The notes under the pieces: model-generated
What the model was told of the DNA's origin: nothing
The model's input: the letters and a program-made list of their open reading frames with translations, nothing else
Database searches by the model: none
Made by a program: the position numbers and the translations under genes
Source: a virus
DNA: 45,255 bases
Reading direction: 5' to 3' (one strand)
IMG/VR virus record: IMGVR_UViG_3300022562_000962
Span: 1 to 45,255 of that record
Part shown: positions 23,846 to 31,237 of the stretch, one piece after another
Position numbering within the stretch: position 1 is the stretch's first letter
How the letters are laid out: each line of letters opens with the position of its first letter

Positions 23846-24658
23846 CTATGCAGAGCCTGAGATCGACTCCGTGATCAACCCCTCGATGGATTCGTTGTTG
23901 CGGTGCAGGAACAGGGCGAAGGTCAGGGACCCGACGAACGCTGCCCACAGCTCCGGCGTGGGCGCAATCTCGACCAACTCCCACGATGTGGGCCCAAGGT
24001 GCAGGATGGCCATGCCGTCGAGGTTGCGCAGCAACTCGGTCATGGCATTGTCTACGACATCGTTCTCGCCAACCCACTGGGCCATGGAGTAGGCCACCAA
24101 CTGGACCGCATGGTCCAGATAGATGCCCTTGGAGGTCTTGATGTCAGTCATGAGCCGACGGCCACGGTGCAGGAAGATGCGGTCGAAGGACCCGGCGTAG
24201 CCCAGTGAGTGGAACACCTGTCGCTCCGACGCCAGCGTCTGGGCCCCGGTCTGCTTCACGAAGCCATAGAACTGGGTGACGTAGGAGCGGATCTCTTCGT
24301 CCTCGATGTCGTCCGGGGAGATCCCGGCGTCCACCGCCTCGTGCACGGCGGTGCCACGCTCGCCCGCCTGATCCCGCTCGATGGTGGCGGCTGCCCGCAT
24401 GAAGGACATGGCCTCGGCCAGCACGTTGGCCTCAAGGTTCCGCTCACGGGGCTTCCGATCACGGGCGAGGATGGCGTCCACCTCGGCCCGCTCGTTGATC
24501 GCACGCTCGATCACCTTGGTGAGGGCGTACTGGTGAAGGGGGTGCGCCATCCCTACCAGACGGCGCACGCTGGTGACGCTCAGGTACTTCTCTTTCCCCC
24601 ACTGGTAGAAGCGAAGCCCGGAGTCGGGATCGGTGAAGGCATTGGGTGGCTCGGCCAT
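23846..24658 (-). CDS. PD-(D/E)XK nuclease, Cas4/RecB-like
   Basis: A 270-aa protein with the ordered motifs of RecB/Cas4-type nucleases: GTAVHE (H106), ERQVFHS (E145), GSFDRI (D159), TDIKTSKG (D172, K174) and QLVAY (Q186, Y190). No iron-sulphur Cys cluster is visible, so it is nearer to phage RecB-like exonucleases than to classic Cas4. It would generate single strands for the adjacent Rad52-like protein. Its start overlaps the stop of the upstream gene by one base. Confidence 0.85.
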   Translation of the reverse strand: MAEPPNAFTDPDSGLRFYQWGKEKYLSVTSVRRLVGMAHPLHQYALTKVIERAINERAEVDAILARDRKPRERNLEANVLAEAMSFMRAAATIERDQAGERGTAVHEAVDAGISPDDIEDEEIRSYVTQFYGFVKQTGAQTLASERQVFHSLGYAGSFDRIFLHRGRRLMTDIKTSKGIYLDHAVQLVAYSMAQWVGENDVVDNAMTELLRNLDGMAILHLGPTSWELVEIAPTPELWAAFVGSLTFALFLHRNNESIEGLITESISGSA

Positions 24659-25104
24659 CAGTCGGCCAGCCCAGCCTGAACCTTGCAGGCACTGGAGTCG
24701 GCGGCGATCTGGTTGATGATCGCCTCGTCCGTGGGCTCAACACCGTCGAGGATCTTCTCGACCCGGATGCCGAAGTCAGTCAGCGTCTCGTCCGGGTAAT
24801 CGACATAGGCGCTGTAGATCTGGACGATGATGTCGAGATTGGTGAGGACTTCATCGGTGAGTCCGTCGATGGCATCCACGCACTCGGGTGGCGTGATCAC
24901 CACGGTGTGCACCTCGACCACTGGCGTGGCCTCGGGCGTGGGGTCGGGCGTAGGCGGGGGCGTGACGGCTGCCAGCGCGTCGTCCACGGCTGAGGCGATG
25001 GCGGCGTCGGTGCGGTCCTGCTCCCCGGCAGTCCCGATCCCGTATCCGATCACCATGAATACGAACGCTGCGACAGCAGCGACGATCCACATGTTGCGGG
25101 TCAT
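24658..25104 (-). CDS. Membrane-anchored hypothetical protein
   Basis: A 148-aa protein with an N-terminal membrane segment (about residues 5-26), a Thr/Pro-rich linker (TPPPTPDPTPEATP) and a small C-terminal helical domain with two Cys (PPECVDAIDG and SSACKVQ) that could form a disulfide outside the membrane. It may be an early inner-membrane protein with an outward-facing domain, for example for superinfection exclusion, but that is speculation. GGGAG precedes the ATG. Confidence 0.7.
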   Translation of the reverse strand: MTRNMWIVAAVAAFVFMVIGYGIGTAGEQDRTDAAIASAVDDALAAVTPPPTPDPTPEATPVVEVHTVVITPPECVDAIDGLTDEVLTNLDIIVQIYSAYVDYPDETLTDFGIRVEKILDGVEPTDEAIINQIAADSSACKVQAGLAD

Positions 25105-25116
25105 GGAGTTCTCCCT

Positions 25117-25389
25117 CTACTTTCGGTGGCGGCGGATTCCTGTGAGCTGAAGGAGCCGTCCGGGTGTGTCGTCGTGCTTGACGGTCCTCGACTTCAGCAC
25201 ACGGTTGGTGCGATAGCGAAGCGCGTTGCGCAGCGACTCCAGATCGAGACGACTCATGGCGGGGATGAAGATGGCCTCGCCGTCCATCAGAGCCTTCATG
25301 GCCGTGGCCCACTTCGACCCCACCTTGGGCTCACTGAAAGCCTCTTCGGCGGTGGTCTCATCGAGCACAACGAAGGCGACATCTGCCAT
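25117..25389 (-). CDS. Hypothetical small protein (90 aa)
   Basis: A 90-aa protein, MADVAFVVLDETTAEEAF..., with a basic C-terminal third (RYRTNRVLKSRTVKHDDTPGRLLQLTGIRRHRK). The shape suggests a nucleic-acid-binding protein, but no family was recognised. GAGAGGA lies upstream of the ATG. It is the first gene after a putative internal promoter and leader hairpin. Confidence 0.7.
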   Translation of the reverse strand: MADVAFVVLDETTAEEAFSEPKVGSKWATAMKALMDGEAIFIPAMSRLDLESLRNALRYRTNRVLKSRTVKHDDTPGRLLQLTGIRRHRK

Positions 25390-25417
25390 GGGTGTGGTCC
25401 TCTCGGTGGATTGGAAA

Positions 25418-25453
25418 GGGGTGGGACAGGAAAGGGACAGACCTGCCCACCCC
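25418..25453 (-). terminator. Leader/attenuator hairpin upstream of the 90-aa gene
   Basis: GGGGTGGG (25418-25425) pairs with CCCACCCC (25446-25453), extended by CAGG/CCTG inside. In the leftward transcript it is followed by TTTCC, so it can act as a terminator or attenuator. It lies between a putative promoter and the 90-aa gene. Confidence 0.5.
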
Positions 25454-25461
25454 GAAGGTGA

Positions 25462-25490
25462 AGTCTACGACTTACGCCCAAGCCGTGCAA
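25462..25490 (-). promoter_or_regulatory. Putative internal leftward promoter
   Basis: On the minus strand TTGCAC (25485-25490), a 17-bp spacer and TAGACT (25462-25467). It overlaps the end of the 72-aa gene and would start transcription near 25455, just before the leader hairpin. It would boost the replication/recombination genes independently of the main early promoter. Confidence 0.45.
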
Positions 25491-25683
25491 TATCTATCGC
25501 AAGGCCAAGGCAAGAGAGTGCACCGATGGACGACCATGGTGCTGGAGCTGTGATCGTGGCCAGAAGTGTGACCCCAAGCAGCAGGTAGCGCAGGCTGTAG
25601 GGCCCGGCCACCTCGCGCACCGTCAGCCGCACTCGGGTGATCAGCGTGTTGGGATCGTCCTCTTCCGGTGGAAGGCTTGGCAT
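25465..25683 (-). CDS. Small membrane protein (72 aa)
   Basis: A 72-aa protein with a polar, Pro-rich N-terminus and two hydrophobic segments (about residues 31-47 and 51-67). The start overlaps the upstream stop by one base. Unknown function. Confidence 0.6.
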   Translation of the reverse strand: MPSLPPEEDDPNTLITRVRLTVREVAGPYSLRYLLLGVTLLATITAPAPWSSIGALSCLGLAIDIARLGRKS

Positions 25684-26099
25684 TACTTCTCCTTCATCGC
25701 CTTGGCGAGCGCGGCGATGTGCTTACTGCATGTGCGGCGGTATCCGCCGTTCGGACCAGTGCCGCCGGGACGGGTAGGCCAGCCGCTTGTTGCTTCCCGC
25801 GTGCATCCCGGCTCGTCGCATCGCTCTTGCCATTCGCATGTTTCGGCGTGCCACTCTGGACAGTGCAGACCGCCAACGTGGTCCTCGTATCGCTCGAAAC
25901 GCTCCAGCCGTTCCTCTAGGTCGGCGGTGGCTCCGTCGTCCAGCCCCTCCGCTGCGGGCGCGGCTTCGATGGCTTGTGCCAACCGCTCTCGCATCGCTAG
26001 CGCCGACTGGTAGAGCCCGGTTCGGGTCTGCTTCGGGAACGCTGCTAGATACTCGTCCATCAGTTGCAGGGCATACGCTGTCGTTGGCTCGCGTGTCAT
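25683..26099 (-). CDS. Putative zinc-binding protein (138 aa)
   Basis: A 138-aa protein. The first ~70 residues are helical and charged. The C-terminal half has several Cys/His (GLHCPEWHAETCEWQERCDEPGCTREA ... TCSKH), enough for one or two zinc sites. The ATG at 26099 is chosen because it overlaps the stop of the upstream gene (ATGA). No family recognised. Confidence 0.65.
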   Translation of the reverse strand: MTREPTTAYALQLMDEYLAAFPKQTRTGLYQSALAMRERLAQAIEAAPAAEGLDDGATADLEERLERFERYEDHVGGLHCPEWHAETCEWQERCDEPGCTREATSGWPTRPGGTGPNGGYRRTCSKHIAALAKAMKEK

Positions 26100-26713
26100 G
26101 GCTGCTTCTCCGTTGGCTTGGCGAGGCGGGCGATATACCGCACGCCGCAGTCCACGCACCGATAGCCCTTGCCATCTCGCGTAAGGCGCATGATCCCGTG
26201 AGAACACCGCTCCACGTCCAGCCCCTCCGCTGCGGGCTGCTCGTCGGTCCAGCCCGAGAAGTCATCCAACTCGTCGGGGTCGGTCCCTCTGTTCGGGTCG
26301 GCTGCGGGCTGGCTGGTAGGCTCTGGCTTTGTCAATGCGTCAATGAAGTCCTGATCGCTGCGTACAGGCTGGCTGGCGAGGGCGGCGTCACGACGTGACC
26401 GAATCCATCGCATCAGCCGGTCGAAGCATTCGCCGTCAGCGATCACATACGCGGAACGCGTCAGGTCGGCCAGTAGCAGCGCCACCGCCTCCGGCTCGCG
26501 GGCTGCGGCCTCGGGAATGAATCGAATCTCCCCTCGCTGTCCTTGCCATTCGATGTCGTGAGCAAGGCGGACTCCTGCTGCGGCATCAGGACAATCATCA
26601 AGAGCATGCTGTATTCGCAGGTGGTCGAACATGTCCTCTGCCGTCAGCAGGAGGTCACCGCACAAACATTCGATCATTGGTCGTCCTGCCGCTGTCGCTG
26701 GTCGGTCAGTCAT
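26096..26713 (-). CDS. Putative zinc-finger protein (205 aa)
   Basis: A 205-aa protein. It has an N-terminal C2H2-like finger (CLCGDLLLTAEDMFDHLRIQH) and a C-terminal pair CSHG ... CVDCG. The middle is helical with an acidic linker. The start at 26713 is chosen because it falls in an 8-bp overlap with the upstream gene. It may be a DNA-binding regulator or adaptor; the family is unknown. Confidence 0.65.
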   Translation of the reverse strand: MTDRPATAAGRPMIECLCGDLLLTAEDMFDHLRIQHALDDCPDAAAGVRLAHDIEWQGQRGEIRFIPEAAAREPEAVALLLADLTRSAYVIADGECFDRLMRWIRSRRDAALASQPVRSDQDFIDALTKPEPTSQPAADPNRGTDPDELDDFSGWTDEQPAAEGLDVERCSHGIMRLTRDGKGYRCVDCGVRYIARLAKPTEKQP

Positions 26714-26918
26714 CAGTCGGCTCCTCGAAGTGCATGCAGTCACCCCCGGCCTCAAGCGCGGGGCACCAGTGACGGTACTGGTCCGGCGGGTGCACAGCAC
26801 TGGTCCATGGCAGGCCGCAGATGTAGGTGCTGCCGTCACGCCGGGTCAGCACCTCTTGGCAGCGCATGTGCTGCTCGGGTGCGAGGTGGTCGTGGTGTGA
26901 AGGGAAGTCCCAGCTCAT
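26706..26918 (-). CDS. Small Cys/His-rich protein (70 aa)
   Basis: A 70-aa protein, MSWDFPSHHDHLAPEQHMRCQEVL..., with CGLPW, HWCP and DCMHF. The Cys/His pattern suggests metal binding. The start at 26918 overlaps the upstream stop as ATGA. Family unknown. Confidence 0.6.
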   Translation of the reverse strand: MSWDFPSHHDHLAPEQHMRCQEVLTRRDGSTYICGLPWTSAVHPPDQYRHWCPALEAGGDCMHFEEPTDD

Positions 26919-27178
26919 GACTGGGACTCCTTCTTCTCTGCCCACATGACGAGACCGAACACGCCATCGCGGACGGTCTGCCGTCCGACGATGCGGAAGC
27001 CCCATCGCGCAAGGCTGGTCCGCACGCCACCGGCGAACTTGTGAGTTGCGCCGGGGACGAAGACAGTCTTGCCGTCACACAGGGCTATGGTGAGTGGGCT
27101 CCGAGTGTTACTCCACTTGTCGGCAGGTCGTTCGTTGTCTGGTATGACCTCGAACGTGGGGGTGATGTTCTTACTCAT
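26915..27178 (-). CDS. Hypothetical protein (87 aa)
   Basis: An 87-aa protein, MSKNITPTFEVIPDNERPADKWSNTRSPLTIALCDGKTVFVPG..., with alternating short strands and a possible helix. No motif recognised. The start is chosen from the ATGA overlap with the 55-aa gene upstream. Confidence 0.6.
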   Translation of the reverse strand: MSKNITPTFEVIPDNERPADKWSNTRSPLTIALCDGKTVFVPGATHKFAGGVRTSLARWGFRIVGRQTVRDGVFGLVMWAEKKESQS

Positions 27179-27342
27179 GCTGCCACTTCCTGTGGCTGGT
27201 AGATGGTCTGACCCTTGTGCTTCACGTTCGGGCAGTACAGCTTGCCGCTCTCCAGCAGGAGAAGCGGGCCGTGCGCCTCGTCTTGCGGGCACAGGTAGTG
27301 GCCATTGGTGGTCCACTGTGGTTTCTTGGATCCCTTCCTCAT
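27175..27342 (-). CDS. Tiny Cys-containing protein (55 aa)
   Basis: A 55-aa reading frame, MRKGSKKPQWTTNGHYLCPQDE..., with LCPQ and LYCPN. The two CP pairs could form half of a zinc ribbon. It overlaps both neighbours as ATGA, which is the main reason to believe it. Confidence 0.55.
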   Translation of the reverse strand: MRKGSKKPQWTTNGHYLCPQDEAHGPLLLLESGKLYCPNVKHKGQTIYQPQEVAA

Positions 27343-27665
27343 CGGTGGCTTCCTCTCAGTTTCAGCAGTGACTGGATGTAGTGGATGGCCTTGCCGTCAC
27401 GGATCATGCGAGGGGTGACCCTGATCACCCGCCATCCCATCAGGATGGCCTCGTCGTACTTCTCGCAGTCCGCCTCGAAAGCCCGGCCTTGGGTGTGCCT
27501 TCCCCCTACGAAGGCACCGCCCTCAACTTCGACGGCCAGCAGTCGATCCGGCCATGCCAGATCGAACCGCCAGCCTCGGGTTGGGTGGAAGCGCAACTCC
27601 CGCACGGGCGGTGGCAACTTCAGCCACCGAATCTCCTGCAGGAGAGCATCTTCCGCCTCGCTCAT
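27339..27665 (-). CDS. DUF559/VSR-like endonuclease
   Basis: A 108-aa protein. It has the pattern of small VSR-fold (DUF559-like) nucleases: RFDLAWPDRLLAVEVEGGAF (catalytic Asp and Glu), GGRHTQGRAFEADCEKYDEAILMGWRVIRVTPRMI. The start at 27665 overlaps the upstream stop by one base, with GGAAGG upstream. It may be a nicking or repair-like nuclease acting in replication or host DNA breakdown. Confidence 0.8.
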   Translation of the reverse strand: MSEAEDALLQEIRWLKLPPPVRELRFHPTRGWRFDLAWPDRLLAVEVEGGAFVGGRHTQGRAFEADCEKYDEAILMGWRVIRVTPRMIRDGKAIHYIQSLLKLRGSHR

Positions 27666-27988
27666 CAGGACCTTCCGTGCACCATCCGAAGCACGGCCTC
27701 GGCACCCTTGGCGCTCAGTCCCTCGGTCACCCCCTGCACGGTCGGGCCCGCAACGATCACGGTCCCGGCCACGCCGCGCCCGTTCTCGGTGAGCCTGCTG
27801 GCCCACAGGTTGGGCGGTCCCCCGTCTGCGCTGCTCAACAGCGTCAGGTCACTCTTGCCTGTCTGGACTTCCACGGCACCACCAAGGGTGGTCGCAAGGA
27901 AGTCGAAGTCGATCTCGGTCTCGACGGTGCGTGCCGAACCGTCTGGTTCGATCACGACTGCACGCACGCTACCGTTGGTCTGGACCAT
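27665..27988 (-). CDS. DUF3846-like protein
   Basis: A 107-aa protein. The layout, an early 'VVIEPDGSARTVE' segment, LGGAVEV in the middle, N-LWASRL and GVAGTVIVAGP, resembles DUF3846 proteins of phages and plasmids. Function of that family is unknown. GGGAG lies 8 nt before the ATG. The start overlaps the HicA-like gene by 20 bp. Confidence 0.65.
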   Translation of the reverse strand: MVQTNGSVRAVVIEPDGSARTVETEIDFDFLATTLGGAVEVQTGKSDLTLLSSADGGPPNLWASRLTENGRGVAGTVIVAGPTVQGVTEGLSAKGAEAVLRMVHGRS

Positions 27989-28238
27989 GTTCGCGCTCCC
28001 ATCGCTTGATGCGTGCCCAGTAGTTGCTCATGCGCCTGCCGCCAGCGTTCTGGGTGATCGACAGGCTGATTGCCATCTTGCCATCCGGCGCAACCACGAG
28101 GACGTGGCTCGTGCCGGTGATGCGGTAGCGCCAGCCTAGTTCTCGGGTGGCCCGCAGGAAGATCGTGCGGGTTTCATCCGAGGAGAAGGCGTTGGCCACC
28201 TTTGCTATCGGCGGGCTCCCCCTTCGTCCCTTAGCCAT
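27969..28238 (-). CDS. HicA-like (YcfA-type) small RNA-binding-fold protein
   Basis: An 89-aa protein. LGWRYRITGTSHVLVVAPDGKMAISLSITQNAGGRRMSNYWARIKRWEREHG resembles the HicA double-stranded-RNA-binding fold, with the central 'GxSH' changed to GTSH and His kept. No HicB antitoxin gene lies next to it, so it is probably a solitary phage member that is not a classical toxin. It is the first gene after the early promoter, with GGAG 7 nt before the ATG. Confidence 0.6.
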   Translation of the reverse strand: MAKGRRGSPPIAKVANAFSSDETRTIFLRATRELGWRYRITGTSHVLVVAPDGKMAISLSITQNAGGRRMSNYWARIKRWEREHGPDQR

Positions 28239-28257
28239 CTAGGTACTCCATGGCAAT

Positions 28258-28285
28258 ACCATACCACACATTGTGCAAGAGTCAA
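28258..28285 (-). promoter_or_regulatory. Putative early leftward promoter
   Basis: On the minus strand TTGACT (28280-28285), a 16-bp spacer and TATGGT (28258-28263). The predicted start is near 28251, giving a leader of about 13 nt before the ATG of the HicA-like gene. A good match to a host sigma70-type promoter, suitable for immediate early expression of the 19-gene operon. Confidence 0.65.
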
Positions 28286-28600
28286 GCAATGTACGCGAAT
28301 GTGACAGGGCGAAACGGACTTCCAATCACCGGATCTGACGGAGAGATCTCTCGACACCCCCATGCCGTCACCAGAAGACAGTGTTGTGACCGGAAGCCAC
28401 CCTTGCGCTCACCTCGTCGAGGAGTGGGGTACTAGCGAGCACTAGGACCTCTGTCGCATCGGGCAATCCTCGTGCACGGGGACCCAAAGCGGAAACCGTG
28501 TGGAGGCAAGAACTTCGAGCCCAAGTTCGAGGAGCTGTGAGCTGGAGCTGCGAGCTAGCTGCACCATTGTTGGGCCTGTTGCCGTGGCCTCAAGGGTGGT
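28286..28600. other. Non-coding stretch between early promoter and terminators
   Basis: About 315 bp without a credible gene. It contains GAGCT-rich short repeats around 28531-28560 (CTGTGAGCTGGAGCTGCGAGCTAGCTG) and small palindromes, but no tRNA or clear iterons. A replication origin or upstream control region is possible; nothing in it proves this. Confidence 0.4.
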
Positions 28601-28680
28601 AGCCCCGCTCTACCATCCACGGACCCCCGGGTCCCGTAACTACGTTCGGGACCGGGGGTCCTAGTGATGGGAGCGGGGCT
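28601..28680. terminator. Large nested hairpin, likely bidirectional terminator
   Basis: AGCCCCGCTC (28601-28610) pairs with GAGCGGGGCT (28671-28680); inside, 28621-28636 pairs with 28648-28662 with a single bulge around the loop taactacgtt. A very stable structure downstream of the VWA gene. Confidence 0.6.
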
Positions 28681-28716
28681 GGGCTGGGATCAGGAAACTG
28701 TGGGCTGAAGGGTGGT

Positions 28717-28746
28717 AGCCCTTTCATCCTTCGGATAGAAAGGGCT
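28717..28746. terminator. Hairpin, second of three downstream of the VWA gene
   Basis: AGCCCTTTC plus ATCC (28717-28729) pairs with GGAT and GAAAGGGCT (28733-28746) around a TTC loop, with one unpaired base. Because AAGGGCT/AGCCCTT ends provide A/T stretches, it may work in either direction. Confidence 0.55.
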
Positions 28747-28779
28747 CGGCTCGGGACATCACGGTGGGCACAAAGAAAG

Positions 28780-28821
28780 CCCCCCTCTCCCTCCCAGTAA
28801 TGGGAGGTCGGGAGAGGGGGG
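28780..28821 (-). terminator. Terminator of the MoxR/VWA operon
   Basis: A long GC-rich hairpin with outer stem CCCCCCTCTCC (28780-28790) against GGAGAGGGGGG (28811-28821) and inner CTCCCA/TGGGAG around GTAA. In the leftward transcript it is followed by CTTTCTTTGTG, a partial U-tract. It lies 45 nt after the VWA gene stop. Confidence 0.75.
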
Positions 28822-28865
28822 CGGCCCGACGCAGCCTTCAGGCCACGCCGGGCATCCGCCGACTT

Positions 28866-31205
28866 TCAGTCGGCGAGGTGGGCCGCCAGCACATCCATCA
28901 GGTCCATCGCCATCCGGTCCCAATCCCCGCGCCACTCCACGACCGCATCATGGCCGTACAGAGCCGCTTGGATTGCGCTCAGGCCGCCCTCGACCGCAAC
29001 GCTGATGACGCTCACGCCCAGCGACCGGACCCGCTCGACGCAGGACCGCACAAGATCCTCAGTCTCGTTGGGCTGGCCATCGGAGATGACCACCAGCACA
29101 GACTGCTCGCGCTCGCCACTCTCCGGAGCGATCACGGCTTCGCCGAGAGCCGCGATCACCGCACCGTCGCGGTTCCCGCCACCGTCGGACATCGTTCCGA
29201 TGTAGCCCTGATCGACGTAGCCGTCCCGGCTGTCCCACAGGTCGTAGACCTGTGTGTGGAACTGGGTGTTGTGAGCCCAAACGTGGACCCTTGCCTTGCC
29301 GGTCCGAAGGACCGCTTCGGCAAGGTTGGCCGTGACCTGAATGGCCGTCGGAATCGCGTAGGACATGGATCCGGAGTTGTCCACCAGAAGGTGGACATCC
29401 AGCCGATCCCGTTCCAGCGACTCGCGCCGGGTGAACACCTCTGTGCTGCCGGTCCGCATGCGGTAGGCACGCTGCGGGCTGAAGCGTCCGCCGCGTGAGG
29501 GCTGCGGCCTTGCCGCAGACCGCCGCTGTGAGACGAAGGCTTGGGCGAGGGCACGGACAGTATCACTGTCCGTGGGAACCGGCGAGGGCTGCTGGCTCAT
29601 CGTCGTCTTACTGACGACGACCCGCAGCGGGGCACCGTCAATCTCGACTTCGATCACGTTGCTCTCAGTTCGTCTCGAAGAGACGGACTGGTTGCCCCAG
29701 TGATCGGACAGCCCAGCGTCGGGGTCCCGCGTTCCCGCGTTCCCGTCACCGTCAACGTCTCCGACGTGGACGGGAAGCGGCTTGTTCAGCGCATCCTCGT
29801 TCGTCTCGACCTCAATCTCCTCTGGAGATTGCTCGTCGTCGGTGTCCAGCGGCTTGCCACGGCTACCGCCGTGAGCATCCGGCTTGTGGTCGGAACCTTC
29901 GCCACCTTCAGGTGGCGGCTCGTCGTCACCGCCGGGACCGGGACCCTCACCCGTGGTGCCACCTTGGTGGCACTTGCAGCCGGGGTCCGTGCAGCCGGGC
30001 TTGACCGCAGCCGCAGCGAACGCAGCTACGCTGCAGCCGCAGGTGCAGGGCTCGGCACCATCGGTGCCGTCGGACTTGCCGCCACCGTCCCCGCCATCGG
30101 GTCCTTCGGACCCGCCGTCGTCGCCGCCGTCGCCACCCTCGTCACCACCGGGTCCTTCGGACCCGCCGGGGCCGCTGATGTCGTCGCCGCCGGGACCCTC
30201 TGGGTCCTCGTCGTCGCCGGTCGGCTTGGGATCTTCGATCTCACCGGCAGGCTTCGGAACGAAGCCCATGTCGAGGATGTGGTCGCAAGCTTCCTTCAGT
30301 GCCTGAAGGAAAGCATCGCCGGTCCTCGAAGAGTTGGCCGACGGCGTACCGCCATGGCGGTACTTCCAAGCGACCCACCAGTCCCGCTCATCCTCTACGG
30401 CCTTCCCACCACCGAAGGTGGTGTAGTCGAGGTAGCGAGTCGCGGTGAGCACGAACGCAGCCGCCTCATCCCCGTCGGCGTACAGCCGAGTGACCGCCTT
30501 CGGCGGGAAAGCCTGAGCCACCCACCACAGGGTTACCGGGAATACTTCCCGGTACACGGGGTAAGTGACCCCAAGCCGGTACTCCAGCCGAACGTCCTGA
30601 AGGACGTTGATGATCCGCCGGACCGCAGCCTGTCCGATGGTCACAGCAGCATTGCTGCTGCTTCCGAGCACACTGAGCAGTTCGTGCCAGCGAAGCTGGC
30701 CGACCCAGCGGTCCTCGCGGATGTGCCCGGATTCGTGGACGGCCATGCCCACGAGGGCAGCCAGCCTGATGTCGAAGGGAACCTTCGACAGGTACACGGG
30801 CTGACTGCTGATCCAGACCTTGTGTGCCTGCAACGAAGTTGCAGCCACCATGTTCTGGCCGTGGTCGCCGAACATCACGACGTACCCTCTCTCTTCGTTC
30901 CGAAGAGAGTTGAGCAGTGAGGTCAGCCCATCACGGATCGGCGCACCGACAGCCTTCAGGCTGGCGGTGAGGTCGGCGGTGTCCCAGCCTGTGGCTGGAT
31001 CACGCTGCATGCTCACCGCGTTCGCCGCCTTCGCGAGCCCGCCGTGTTGACCGACTAGTCGGTCAATCTGAGCCCAGTCCTCGAATGGGATTCCCCATTC
31101 GGCCCACAGCCGGGTCAGCCCAGCCGGAACCGTAGGTTCCGTGCCGACCGGGAATGTGGCCGGAAAGTCAGCCGCTGTAAGCGGCTTGTTCGTCGTCTTT
31201 GCCAT
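28866..31205 (-). CDS. VWA-domain protein with HExxH motif (CobT-like partner of the MoxR ATPase)
   Basis: A 779-aa protein. Residues about 100-310 form an N-terminal domain with HESGH (H157, E158, H161), as in the metallopeptidase-like domains that precede VWA modules in MoxR-associated proteins. Residues about 320-520 are an acidic Gly/Pro/Asp-rich linker that contains a Cys cluster (CTCGCS ... CTDPGCKCH). The C-terminal ~175 residues are a VWA domain with the MIDAS motif DNSGS (609-613), GTMSDGG and ISDG (D709). Such proteins work with MoxR/CobS AAA+ ATPases in metal insertion or protein remodelling; the substrate here is unknown. ATG 31205 is chosen over TTG 31244 because GAAGGGA lies upstream and 31244 overlaps the upstream gene. 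The gene is studded with hairpins. Confidence 0.85.
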   Translation of the reverse strand: MAKTTNKPLTAADFPATFPVGTEPTVPAGLTRLWAEWGIPFEDWAQIDRLVGQHGGLAKAANAVSMQRDPATGWDTADLTASLKAVGAPIRDGLTSLLNSLRNEERGYVVMFGDHGQNMVAATSLQAHKVWISSQPVYLSKVPFDIRLAALVGMAVHESGHIREDRWVGQLRWHELLSVLGSSSNAAVTIGQAAVRRIINVLQDVRLEYRLGVTYPVYREVFPVTLWWVAQAFPPKAVTRLYADGDEAAAFVLTATRYLDYTTFGGGKAVEDERDWWVAWKYRHGGTPSANSSRTGDAFLQALKEACDHILDMGFVPKPAGEIEDPKPTGDDEDPEGPGGDDISGPGGSEGPGGDEGGDGGDDGGSEGPDGGDGGGKSDGTDGAEPCTCGCSVAAFAAAAVKPGCTDPGCKCHQGGTTGEGPGPGGDDEPPPEGGEGSDHKPDAHGGSRGKPLDTDDEQSPEEIEVETNEDALNKPLPVHVGDVDGDGNAGTRDPDAGLSDHWGNQSVSSRRTESNVIEVEIDGAPLRVVVSKTTMSQQPSPVPTDSDTVRALAQAFVSQRRSAARPQPSRGGRFSPQRAYRMRTGSTEVFTRRESLERDRLDVHLLVDNSGSMSYAIPTAIQVTANLAEAVLRTGKARVHVWAHNTQFHTQVYDLWDSRDGYVDQGYIGTMSDGGGNRDGAVIAALGEAVIAPESGEREQSVLVVISDGQPNETEDLVRSCVERVRSLGVSVISVAVEGGLSAIQAALYGHDAVVEWRGDWDRMAMDLMDVLAAHLAD

Positions 31206-31237
31206 CGTCGTGTCCCTTCTCGAATCCGAAGGATTCG

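Noticed and set aside
28239-28600. tRNA gene or integration site in the non-coding stretch
   Set aside because: No cloverleaf, no TTCRANNC-type T-loop in place and no integrase in the window.
3956-28712. Repeated phrase CTGTGAGCTGAAGG at 3958, 25140 and (one mismatch) 28699 as a control element
   Set aside because: A 14-bp match is expected by chance a few times in 45 kb, and one copy lies inside a gene.
29541-30920. 459-aa rightward frame inside the VWA gene
   Set aside because: It has low-complexity Val/Ala/Gly content produced by the complement of the acidic Gly/Asp linker. The minus-strand gene has clear VWA and HExxH motifs and a ribosome site.
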